NCBI RefSeq assembly: GCF_014701195.1
Contig: NZ_AP018712.1
Location: 1,258,501 to 1,322,500, forward strand
DNA from: Tepiditoga spiralis
GTDB lineage: Bacteria; Thermotogota; Thermotogae; Petrotogales; Petrotogaceae
Length of the DNA stretch: 64,000 nucleotides
Direction: 5' to 3'
Part shown: piece after piece, positions 27,564-36,000 of the stretch
Position numbering within the stretch: position 1 is the first letter of the stretch
Layout: each line of letters opens with the position of its first letter
Translations under genes and position numbers: made by a program
Notes under the pieces: model-generated
Told to the model about the DNA's origin: nothing
Seen by the model: the letters and a program-made list of their open reading frames with translations, nothing else
Databases searched by the model: none

Positions 27564-29644
27564 TTAATACCTCGCTATAAAATCAATATCTATTTGTTTT
27601 TTATTTGCATAAGATTTTACATTATCTGCAATTTCTCTTAAAGATTTACTTTCAAAATTATATCCAAAAGCAATAATACTTGCTGGATTAAAATCTTTCT
27701 TTTTATCAATTTCTTCAAGTAATCTTTTTAGACTTTTTGTAGTAAATCCTTTATTTACTAAATAGAGTTTTGTATCAAAATAATATCCAGTGTATCCATC
27801 TAAATCTATTTCTTTTAAGTTTTTAGTAAGAGGAATACCATCATAAGTTTTCCAAGTAATTAAAAGAGTTTTTAAATCTTCATCAGATAATTCTGTTTCA
27901 TCAAAAAGTTTTAGTTGTGGGTCAAATTCTTCTGCTTTAAAAAGATAATTTTCCCAAACTCCTTCGTAATTTGGAATAGTTTCAAAAATTTTAAATCCAA
28001 AATCAACATTTGATAAATCTTTCTTTTTAGTTGCTTCAATTTTTATAGTATATTTACCTTTACAAGCAGGACAATGCTCCCCATTTCCGTTATAACCTTC
28101 GCACTTAACTTTTTTAGAACTTGCAGGTCTGTCTTTGTTTTCTTCTTGTATTTTCTCTCCTGCTCTTATGAGTCTTTCTTTGGTGATATCAAAAATTGTA
28201 GGATTTTCTATTTTTAATTCATTTTTCACAAAATCATAAGCAGTTTTATTTTTCTTTTTATCAATTTCTTCTGGAAGTTGAACCAAAATATATTTTCTAT
28301 TTCCATTGTCTTCTGCGTTAAGTTGCATTACGGCATCGCCTGTTGTTCCAGAGCCTGCGAAGAAGTCAAGAATATACATATTCTTTTCATTATTATCGTT
28401 GATTAAATTTATTAAGTGTATAATTAATTCTATTGGTTTCGGATTGCTAAACAAAGCTTTAAATGGTTTAAAAAGATAATTAAACCTTTTTGTACCATCT
28501 GCATTTCTATATTGTTCAAACCAAGCTTTTTCTACCTGATATATGTTGTTGTCTTTTGAAGAATCAAAATATATTTTTCTTTGAATTTTACCATTATCAT
28601 AATGAATAAAACGTTTGTTATCTTTTTCAAATTTATCAGCATTCCACAACCATCTTCCATCTTCTCCATTGACTTTATTTGGAAGTATTATTTTTTTTAT
28701 TTTGCCCTTTTTAATTGTAGTTAATGTTCCGTCTTCTAATTCATAAATAGGATAAAACATATTCGGTCGTGCAGACCTTGTAGCATCTGAACCAGATGCT
28801 TGAAATTGAGCTAATAAATATTTTCCAAAAGAATCTTTCAATGGGAATTTCTTTACACCAATTAATTTTGGCTTAAAGGTAAATTCACTTTTTTTATAGA
28901 TAAATACATAATCATTTAATTTTCTTAATTCTGATTTTGACCTTGTTGCGGCTGAACCTGCTCCTGTTTTTCTTGGAGCTAATGCAATAAAATTCTCCTC
29001 CCCAAAAATCTCATCCATTAAAATTCTTAATTGTGCCACTTCATTATCGTCAATAGAAACAAAAATAACTCCATCATCTTTAAGAAGTTGTTTTGCAATA
29101 TAAAGTCTTGGATACATAAAAGTAAGCCATGCAGAATGAGAATTGCTTTTACTTTGAGTAAATTCTAAAATTCTTTTTGCTTTTTTTCATTAATTCCTGC
29201 AAGTTTTGATAATTCTTCTACAGTAAATTTTCTATCATCTTGATATACAAATCCATCACTTCCAGTATTGTAAGGAGGGTCAATGTATATCATTTTTATT
29301 TTTTCATAATAGGCGTTTGATAGATGTTTTAAAACTTCTAAATTATCACCTTTTATGAGTAAATTCTCTGAATTTTTATTTTCTTGCTTTTTATTCCACT
29401 CTTCATCTTCTTTCAAAAGAGTAGTTGCTTCATCACTTGCTAAAAGCTTTGCATACGATTTTCCGAGCCAATCCATACCATAAGATTCTTTTGAAAAATT
29501 TATTTCACTTTTTGATAATTCTTTTTTAAACTTTTCAAAATCAAAATTTCCATTTTTATCAAAACATTGTGGAAAATCTTTTTTTAGTTTTTCTACATTT
29601 TGGTTAGGAACCTTAATATTGTTAGTTATTTGTTGTTTATACAT
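27564..29644 (-). CDS. mod: Type III DNA methyltransferase Mod, interrupted by a -1 frameshift at an A-AAA-AAG heptamer
   Basis: Two adjoining frames make one beta-class adenine methyltransferase. The first, from ATG 29644 (GGAGG 5 bases upstream), has LLIKGDNLEVLKHL and YIDPPYNTGSDGF (motif IV) and stops at 29165 after NEKKQKEF. Moving to the -1 frame at the A7 run (29181-29187 on the plus strand) restores NEKK-AKRILEFTQSKSNSH SAWLTFMYPR, the conserved continuation, and the rest to 27564 carries DFFAGSGTTGDAV (motif I, SAM site). Full length would be about 694 residues. The N-terminal piece alone has the catalytic DPPY but no SAM site. The cause may be a homopolymer deletion (phase variation), programmed frameshifting, or a sequencing error. 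A Cys pair element (CEGYNGNGEHCPACKGKY) lies in the C-terminal half. Confidence 0.9.
29180..29198 (-). other. Slippery heptamer A-AAA-AAG with upstream SD-like AGGA in mod
   Basis: On the coding (minus) strand the zero-frame reading is GAA AAA AAG CAA; the heptamer A AAA AAG occupies 29186-29180 in exactly the phase used by E. coli dnaX. AGGA (29198-29195) is 8 bases upstream, where a stimulating Shine-Dalgarno would be. A weak stem (AGAAT-TTACT / AGTAA...ATTCT) can form ~13 bases downstream. Confidence 0.6.
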
Positions 29645-29681
29645 AATTACCTCCATATTATATTTAAAAGTTTATCATTAT

Positions 29682-31472
29682 TTATATCTTTTCATAATAT
29701 TTTCTCATTTTTTCAGCCATTAATTTCCTTCGTTCTATTAGAAATTCTTGATAATCATCCATTGTTATTTCAAAAATACTAATTGGAACTGCATTTTGTT
29801 TAAAATTGTCTTCAAGTAAGGAAAATTCTGTTATTCCACCATATTTTAATTCTCCTCCATTGCATTGTTCTTTAACCTCTTGTAAATATTTTTCAATTGG
29901 TTTATTTCCTATTTTAATATTTATTTCACTTTGAGTATAAACATAATTAGCAATTTGATTATATTGCCCTCTTGTTAGATCTTTCTTTTTTAATAAATCT
30001 CTTGGGAAAATATGGTGAACATCCCCTCTCTGTTCAATTAAGTTTTTAACGGTAATATCTTTTGATAAAAACCCTTTGTCATTAAAATAACATTGAGAAG
30101 CTAGGAAAACATTAAATACAGGGCTTGTAGAAATTGAAGTGTTTAATCTTTGAATTAATTCTGCATTCCAAAAGGCATCTGATAATTGAGCATCTTCAAT
30201 TTCTTTTAGATATTCACCAAAATCTTTTTGAGAGATATTTTTTATATCAAAATCAAATTCACTTTCTGGCGAACCAGAATATCGTCTTGTTAATATAGTA
30301 AGAACAAACCATTTTTTTACATATTTTTCAATTAAAGCAGAATTATATTTTTGTTCTTTTAGTTTTAAGTAAAGTATATAGGCAAAATTTAATGCATTTA
30401 CAGACCTAATCAAACGATTATCAACAAATCCTGCAGACTTTATAATCATTAGGAATCTTTTAAAGTTTGTTTCATTAATAAATTCCTTTACTCCTGAAAT
30501 TAAAGAATCGTATGATTGTTTAGTAATTTCTTCTTCAAATTCCCTTGTTTCAAAATTTCTACCTGATAATAAACTTACTAAATCACTTAGTTTCCCTCTG
30601 TTAAATTTAAAAGTAAATGCAACACGCAAAATATCTTTATAAGTTGGATTGTATAAATCTCCATTTTCATTTTTTAACCAACTAATTTTCTGAAAATAGT
30701 CAGTTTTTGAAAATTCAGTATCATTTTCAGCAATATGAGAATAATATTCTGGAGCTTTTGATAAGTGGCTAAAATAATCAATTGCTTTTCTTAATAAATT
30801 TCCCCCATAAGTTTCATTTGATGAAATTTTAGACATAACAAAATCTGCTTGACTTAATTCAACTCCTTGACTGTTTATTCGGATAAAAATTTCTGTTACT
30901 TTTTCTATGTCTAAATCCCCACTTAATTCTATAAGTCCAATCTGCTTTTTAGGTATATTTATCAAATCTTGAAAAACTGTTTGAATTTTTAATTTGTCAG
31001 CATCAGGATTATTTTCTAAATAATCCCCTACTATATCAAATAAATTACCATTAAAAACAGTTGAAACATCATCTATCCATTTTTTATCTTTTGCTATAGC
31101 TGGTGTTAAAGTCTCAAACTTTTCTTCAAGTGGATTGAAGGCAATTTGAATCTTAATTTTTTTATAATCTTTGTTTACAACTTTTTGCCCAATAATTGCA
31201 GCAGTTAAAGATGTAACTCTCTGTTGCCCGTCAATTAATATTTTTTTGCCTTCTGATAAACTACCATCTTTTAATTTGACATTAGGGTTTTTCCAAGCGA
31301 TTATATACCCTATAGGATAGCCTTGATATAAGCTATCCATTAAATCTCTAACTTTTTTTGAACTCCATACAAAAGGTCTTTGAATTTCTGGAATTGCTAT
31401 TTCACCAGATTTTACCCAATTAATTAACGTTTCAATTAATGGTTGATTTACCGCATATTTTTGTGAATTCAT
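29682..31472 (-). CDS. DUF262 / HNH (DUF1524-like) protein, GmrSD-type
   Basis: A 596-residue protein. The N-terminal DUF262 domain shows IPEIQRPFVWSSKKVRDLMD, YQGYPIGYI and ILIDGQQRVTSL (the DGQQR nucleotide-hydrolysis motif at ~80). Near residue 505 GDVHHIFPRDLL followed by NQIANYV is an HNH/DUF1524-like nuclease site. This combination is that of GmrSD-type modification-dependent enzymes and related anti-phage proteins. It is the first gene of the minus-strand unit DUF262-mod-res, 37 bases before mod, so it may act as an accessory effector to the type III system or as an independent defence protein. Start at 31472. Confidence 0.85.
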   Translation of the reverse strand: MNSQKYAVNQPLIETLINWVKSGEIAIPEIQRPFVWSSKKVRDLMDSLYQGYPIGYIIAWKNPNVKLKDGSLSEGKKILIDGQQRVTSLTAAIIGQKVVNKDYKKIKIQIAFNPLEEKFETLTPAIAKDKKWIDDVSTVFNGNLFDIVGDYLENNPDADKLKIQTVFQDLINIPKKQIGLIELSGDLDIEKVTEIFIRINSQGVELSQADFVMSKISSNETYGGNLLRKAIDYFSHLSKAPEYYSHIAENDTEFSKTDYFQKISWLKNENGDLYNPTYKDILRVAFTFKFNRGKLSDLVSLLSGRNFETREFEEEITKQSYDSLISGVKEFINETNFKRFLMIIKSAGFVDNRLIRSVNALNFAYILYLKLKEQKYNSALIEKYVKKWFVLTILTRRYSGSPESEFDFDIKNISQKDFGEYLKEIEDAQLSDAFWNAELIQRLNTSISTSPVFNVFLASQCYFNDKGFLSKDITVKNLIEQRGDVHHIFPRDLLKKKDLTRGQYNQIANYVYTQSEINIKIGNKPIEKYLQEVKEQCNGGELKYGGITEFSLLEDNFKQNAVPISIFEITMDDYQEFLIERRKLMAEKMRKYYEKI

Positions 31473-31929
31473 ATTATTTTAATCTCCTTTATATTTTTTA
31501 TTTTTGATGATTATTAATGGTAAATATATTTTAGTATTTGTTGTTTTATTGCACTAACTTTTTAACTCAATGTACAGTTTATTTATATTCATGATTTTTC
31601 AAATTAACTATTATTCACTCAATACCATATATCTAATTGTGTTTTTTGTAATTATCTAAATATATAACAACTAAATATCTATTTTTAGGATTTCATTTTA
31701 TATTTGGATTTTTCTTCACTCTTTTTATTAGGTATTTATCATAAAAATATTCTTTGATTATAGAATATAATGAAAATCTTTTCTCTATATTATAGTATAA
31801 TTTTTTTTTGATAGTGTCAAGTTTTTTCGTATATAATTTCTATTATGTTATATCAAATTTTTTTAATTAATATTTTCAATTAGCCGTATAAAAAAATGTA
31901 AATACGATTTAAAAAGTGATGAGAACATA
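31473..31929 (-). promoter_or_regulatory. Intergenic region with the promoter of the defence operon (31792-31820)
   Basis: On the minus strand TTGACA (31815-31820), a 17-bp spacer and TACTAT (31792-31797; TATAAT three bases further) make a strong promoter, which would leave a leader of ~310 bases before the DUF262 gene. The leader is AT-rich, without a gene, riboswitch or terminator that I can see. Confidence 0.55.
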
Positions 31930-31938
31930 TGGTATAAT
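31930..31938 (+). promoter_or_regulatory. Extended -10 of the AAA-ATPase-like gene
   Basis: TGG-TATAAT is 20 bases before the start codon and the ribosome site AGAGGTGAT follows. No clear -35 is present. Confidence 0.5.
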
Positions 31939-31957
31939 GAAATTAGAGGTGATAAAA

Positions 31958-33502
31958 ATGAAAAAACTACCAATAGGAGTACAAGACTATAAAAAAATAA
32001 AAGAAGGAAATTATACATATATAGATAAAACAAAGTATATATTAGAATTAATAAGTTCAGAAGCACCTATTTTTTTATCACGCCCAAGAAGATTTGGAAA
32101 GAGTTTAACAATATCAACACTTTACTATCTATTTAAAGGAGAAAAAGACTTATTTAAAGGAACGTATATATACGATAAATGGGAGTTCAAAGAATATCCA
32201 GTAATAAAAATAGATATGTCAGATAATACATTAACAACATATGAAGAATTTATAAAATCATTATATGATAAAATAAATGAATTATATAAAGAAGAAGAAC
32301 TGACACCAACAACAGATGATTTGCCGACAATGTTTGGAAACTTAATAATGAAATTAAGCAAAAAGCATGAAGAAAGAGTGACTATACTAATAGATGAATA
32401 TGAATCGCCAATATTAGAACATCTAAACAACAAAGAAGAAGCAGAAAAAGTAAGAAGATTTTTAAGAGAGTTCTATAAGAAAATAAAATCAAAAGACGAA
32501 TACATAAAGTTTGTATTCATGACAGGAATAACAAAGTTTACAAAAACAGGAGTATTTTCAGCATTAAATAACTTGAACGATATATCATTAGATAAAACAT
32601 ACTCGCAAATGTTGGGATACACACAAGAAGAATTAGAAGAAAACTTTAAAGAACACATAAAAGAAACAGCAATTGAGATGAAGATGGAAGAAAAAGAGTT
32701 ATTAAAAAACTTAAAGATGTACTACAATGGATTTTCATTTGATGGAGAAGATAGTGTATACAATCCATTTTCAATACTACAATTTTTCAAAAAAAGGAAG
32801 TTTCAAAACTATTGGTTTGAAAGTGGATCACCATCATTTTTGTATGAATACATAAAAGGAAAGAAGATAAGATATGAAGACTTAGTGAAGTATCCAGTGA
32901 GTGAACTCGACTTTTCAACTCGAGAAATAGAAGAAGCAAATGCAAGTATATTTTTTACACAATCAGGGTACTTAACCTTTAAAGGAAAAGAACAGTATGG
33001 AATGGAATATGAATACCTATTAGACTATCCAAATATAGAAGTAAAGAACAGCTTTTCAAAGATGATATTAGAAGCAAACTATGAGCTTGAAAGAGGAAAA
33101 ATAAAAGAAATAAACAAAACAGTGTGGAAAGCAATAAAAGAAAAAGACATAGAAGGAATAATAAAAGAAATAAAAAGAATAATAAGTGCAATCCCATACA
33201 ACTTGCATAAAAAAGAAGAAAGCTACTATCATTCATTGATATACACAATACTCGCATCAGCAGGACTGAACGTAACAGCAGAAGAGTTAACGAACTTGGG
33301 AAGAAGTGATATAGTAATAGAATTTGAAGACATCATATATATAATGGAAATAAAGATAGACAAGAGTGCAGAAAAAGCCTTGAATCAAATAAAAGAAATG
33401 AAGTACTATGAAAAGTACAAAGGAAAAGAAGTTTATATAATAGGAATAAACATAAACTCAGAAAAAAGGAACATAGACGAATACAAAATAGAAAAGATAT
33501 AA
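31958..33502 (+). CDS. AAA-ATPase-like protein with C-terminal PD-(D/E)XK nuclease domain
   Basis: A 514-residue member of the large AAA-ATPase_like / PDDEXK_9 family. It opens with the family hallmark LPIGVQDYKKIKEGNYTYID, then SRPRRFGKSLTIS (Walker A-like), ILIDEYESPI (Walker B) and FMTGITKF. The end has GRSDIVIEF ... IMEIKID, the D...ExK nuclease site. Function is not established; the family is multicopy and patchily distributed in anaerobes, and has been suggested to be linked to mobile elements. Start at 31958 with AGAGGTGAT; upstream in-frame ATGs precede the ribosome site. Single gene with own promoter and terminator, between the defence operon and the IS cluster. Confidence 0.9.
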   Translation: MKKLPIGVQDYKKIKEGNYTYIDKTKYILELISSEAPIFLSRPRRFGKSLTISTLYYLFKGEKDLFKGTYIYDKWEFKEYPVIKIDMSDNTLTTYEEFIKSLYDKINELYKEEELTPTTDDLPTMFGNLIMKLSKKHEERVTILIDEYESPILEHLNNKEEAEKVRRFLREFYKKIKSKDEYIKFVFMTGITKFTKTGVFSALNNLNDISLDKTYSQMLGYTQEELEENFKEHIKETAIEMKMEEKELLKNLKMYYNGFSFDGEDSVYNPFSILQFFKKRKFQNYWFESGSPSFLYEYIKGKKIRYEDLVKYPVSELDFSTREIEEANASIFFTQSGYLTFKGKEQYGMEYEYLLDYPNIEVKNSFSKMILEANYELERGKIKEINKTVWKAIKEKDIEGIIKEIKRIISAIPYNLHKKEESYYHSLIYTILASAGLNVTAEELTNLGRSDIVIEFEDIIYIMEIKIDKSAEKALNQIKEMKYYEKYKGKEVYIIGININSEKRNIDEYKIEKI

Positions 33503-33531
33503 TCCCAGCGGGTGCTGGGATATTTTTTTAT
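33502..33531 (+). terminator. Intrinsic terminator of the AAA-ATPase-like gene
   Basis: ATCCCAGC / GCTGGGAT make an 8-bp stem with a 4-base loop, followed by ATTTTTTTA, directly at the stop codon. Confidence 0.88.
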
Positions 33532-33790
33532 AAAAAGAATATATAAAATTAAAAATTAAAACAAAACACAATAGATTAAAGATAAAATCAAAGTAAAAAA
33601 ACACTCAAATTTTTGAAGTTGATATTGTGTTAATAATGAAATGTTAAACCAAAATATTTATACTCAGATTATACAGTTTGAGTAAATAGAAATGAAACAA
33701 AACGAGAAAAAAATTAATAAATAAAGAGGACATGGCCGATTAACTTAATATAGGAAGCATAACAACTTCTATATTAAGGAGGTAATGACC
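33532..33790. other. AT-rich spacer and left end of an old insertion sequence
   Basis: No gene to about 33720. From there the sequence changes to GGACATGGCCG..., followed by a hairpin (TAATATAGGAAG / CTTCTATATTA) and AAGGAGG before the ATG at 33791, which looks like the leader of the split transposase. The exact left end of that element cannot be fixed because its right end is missing. Confidence 0.35.
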
Positions 33791-33949
33791 ATGTCCAATA
33801 AAATGGTACCACTTTTATTAGCCATAGTCAACTGTCTGTTTAAATTTGTAAGGTTCAAAAGGTACGATACGAGAGTGTAAAATATTAAGTGTATAAGGAA
33901 AAAAAGATACAGATCTGGTGGTAAAATAAAACCAGAGGAGGTACGAAAA

Positions 33950-35167
33950 ATGGGAAATGTACTACAGGAAATAATAAAGGAAATGGTAAGAAAAGGAGAA
34001 ATCCGAACAATAAAGGATATAAAGGAATTAACAAAATCACTGACAGGAAATCTGATCCAGGAAGTACTGGAAGCGGAACTCGAAGACGAGCTGGGCTATG
34101 GAAAGTATGACAGAGAAAAGAAAAATACAGAAAATTCAAGAAATGGCTACAGGAAGAAGAATTTAAAGAGTAGTAGCGGTATGATAGAATTAATGGTACC
34201 TCGAGACAGAAAGGGAGAATATGAACCCAAAATAGTTCCAAAGTATTCGAATGATATTTCAGAGATAGAGGAAAAAATAATAAGTTTGTACGCAAGAGGA
34301 ATGACCACCAGGGATATATCTGATCAGATAATGGATTTGTACGGATTTGAAGTATCAGCTGAACTGGTGAGCAAAATAACAAATAAGCTTATGCCATTAA
34401 TAAAAGACTGGCAAGAAAGGCCATTACACGAAATATACACCTTCGTTTTCTTGGATGCAATATACTTCAACGTTAGAGAGGACGGAAGGATAGTAAAGAA
34501 GGCTGCTTATGTAATAATAGGTGTTGACATAGATGGAATTAAAGATGTGCTCGGGATATATGTTGGTGAAGTAGAAAGTGCCAAGTTTTGGATGGGAGTA
34601 CTTAACAACCTCAAAAACAGAGGAGTTAAGGACATACTTGTAGCTTCAATAGATGGTCTTTCTGGATTCGAGCAGGCTATAAATGCAACCTTCCCGCAAA
34701 CTATGATACAAAGGTGCATAATCCACCAGATTAGAAACACCCTGAAATATGTTCCTCACAAGGACAGGAAAGAGTTCGCAAAGGACTTAAAGACAATCTA
34801 TACAGCACTGGATGAAAAGACAGGCTATGATAATCTAACCAATGTAATAAACAAATGGGGAGACAAGTATTACGCTTCATTGAGGAGCTGGGAGAAAAAT
34901 TGGCACCTATTATCCACCTTCTTTCAGTTCTCAGACGGGGTAAGGAAGATTATGTACACCACGAACATCATAGAGTCACTTAACAGGCAATTCAGGAAGG
35001 CTACCAAGACCAAATCAATATTCCCTAATGACGATGCTGTCCTTAAAAGTTTATACCTTACTACCAAAAACGTGACAAAAAAATGGACAGCACGGTTTCA
35101 CAACTGGAACGCTGTTATTTCCGAACTGGCCATCCTTTTCGAGGAACGTCTTAAAGACTACCTCTGA
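33950..35167 (+). CDS. IS256-family transposase, intact
   Basis: A 405-residue DDE transposase. FLDAIYFNVRED holds the first Asp, ASIDGLSGF the second, and TTNIIESLNRQFRKATKTKS the catalytic Glu, all typical of IS256/MULE-type enzymes; RNGYRKKNLKSSSG and MTTRDISDQI are the N-terminal family segments. It would catalyse copy-out-paste-in transposition through circular intermediates. AGAGGAGG precedes the ATG. Its GC content is visibly higher than that of the neighbouring genes, consistent with recent arrival. Confidence 0.96.
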   Translation: MGNVLQEIIKEMVRKGEIRTIKDIKELTKSLTGNLIQEVLEAELEDELGYGKYDREKKNTENSRNGYRKKNLKSSSGMIELMVPRDRKGEYEPKIVPKYSNDISEIEEKIISLYARGMTTRDISDQIMDLYGFEVSAELVSKITNKLMPLIKDWQERPLHEIYTFVFLDAIYFNVREDGRIVKKAAYVIIGVDIDGIKDVLGIYVGEVESAKFWMGVLNNLKNRGVKDILVASIDGLSGFEQAINATFPQTMIQRCIIHQIRNTLKYVPHKDRKEFAKDLKTIYTALDEKTGYDNLTNVINKWGDKYYASLRSWEKNWHLLSTFFQFSDGVRKIMYTTNIIESLNRQFRKATKTKSIFPNDDAVLKSLYLTTKNVTKKWTARFHNWNAVISELAILFEERLKDYL

Positions 35168-35189
35168 AAGTAGCTTGTAATCCTAAAAA

Positions 35190-35209
35190 ACTTAATATTT
35201 TACACTCTC
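35190..35209 (-). repeat. Perfect inverted copy of the copy-1 left terminus inside the element
   Basis: ACTTAATATTTTACACTCTC is the exact complement of the first 20 bases of the element (33871-33890). It is 22 bases after the transposase stop and is not present at the same place in copy 2. Confidence 0.8.
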
Positions 35210-35213
35210 GGGA

Positions 35214-36000
35214 GATGGGTTGTCGCCCTTTCAGTCATTGCAGTTTTTTACTGTAAAAGGTTGGTTTTACCAATTTTGCCTTATTTAATTCATACTATTC
35301 AGGAACATTTTTTTCATTTTCTAATAACTACATTTTTTTAAGATTTTTGTCGTTGTTTTCCAATATTTATATGCTACCAGATATATCTAATACACACTAA
35401 TCTTTACAGACTCTACGATACAAAGGATAAGCTTATAAACTATGTCTTTGGTCTTCTCACGATAAAAAACTTTTCAATGCTTGCACTTGAAAAACTCAGT
35501 AAAATGAATGAATCGTGTTATTCAAGGCTATTGAATTCTACAAGCGTTTTATACAGGGACCTCGTGAGTTCAAGGATAAGAATGATCGAGAAATTCCTTA
35601 GCTCGCATTATTTAAAGCCTGTATATTTAATACTGGACGAAACGGTAATTAAGAAGTACGGCAAATATATAGGGGGACTTAACAAGTTCTATTCAACAAT
35701 AGAAAACATGGTAATTAAAGGCGTCTGCTTCCTTCAATGTTTAATGTATAATAAAAGTAAGCCAGAAATACAATTGAAAAATGGGCCAGGAAGGAAAAAT
35801 GAGTCTGTAAAGATTAGTGTGTATTAGATATATCTGGTAGCATATAAATATTGGAAAACAACGACAAAAATCTTAAAAAAATGTAGTTATTTGAAAATGA
35901 AAAAAATGTTCCTGAATAGTATGAATTAAATAAGGCAAAATTGGTAAAACCAACCTTTTACAGTAAAAAACTGCAATGACTGAAAGGGCGACAACCCATC
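35214..36000. repeat. 200-bp inverted repeat arms (tails of IS256 copies 1 and 2)
   Basis: 35214-35413 and 35801-36000 are complementary over 200 bases with one mismatch that I could find. They are the non-coding right tails of two oppositely oriented IS copies, separated by a 387-bp core. Confidence 0.9.

Larger units (their letters stand above)
33871..35413 (+). mobile_element. IS256-family element, copy 1 (complete, 1543 bp)
   Basis: Flanked by a perfect 8-bp target duplication TACGATAC (33863-33870 and 35414-35421), the size usual for IS256. The ends are imperfect inverted repeats: GAGAGTGTAAA...GTGTATAAG on the left and, inverted, GAGTCTGTAAA...GTGTATTAG on the right. Contains one intact transposase and a ~200-bp non-coding right tail. 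A second, perfect 20-bp inverted copy of the left end is internal at 35190-35209. Confidence 0.88.
33863..35421. repeat. 8-bp target-site duplication around IS256 copy 1
   Basis: TACGATAC at 33863-33870 and 35414-35421, directly abutting both ends of the element and lying within the reading frame of the older transposase. Confidence 0.88.
33791..35800 (+). pseudogene. N-terminal part of an IS4/IS701-like DDE transposase, split by IS256 copy 1 and cut by copy 2
   Basis: Removing 33871-35413 and one copy of the 8-bp TACGATAC duplication joins 33791-33870 to 35422-35800 in frame: KFVRFKRYD then TKDKLINYVFGLLTIKNF, continuing to ILDETVIKKYGKYIGGLNKF (first catalytic Asp of a DDE transposase with the D-E-T-V-I-K-K-YGK context). 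About 153 residues remain; the last two catalytic residues are gone, replaced by the end of IS256 copy 2. AAGGAGG precedes the ATG. The family name is a judgement from the DET and FYS motifs and could be another DDE group. Confidence 0.7.

Noticed and set aside
33560-33700. Inverted repeats TACTCA/TGAGTA and AACACAATA/TATTGTGTT as operators or attachment sites
   Set aside because: Short, AT-rich, with no promoter or gene to serve; expected by chance at this composition.
33871-35209. A 1339-bp IS bounded by perfect 20-bp inverted repeats
   Set aside because: The repeats are perfect, but the 8-bp target duplication abuts 33871 and 35413, and copy 2 carries the same extended tail, so the inserted unit is 1543 bp. 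The internal repeat is reported separately.
35477-35827. A 116-residue independent gene between the IS copies
   Set aside because: Its in-frame upstream part continues to the IS copy-1 target site and to 33791; its stop lies in the copy-2 terminus. It is a transposase fragment, not a gene.
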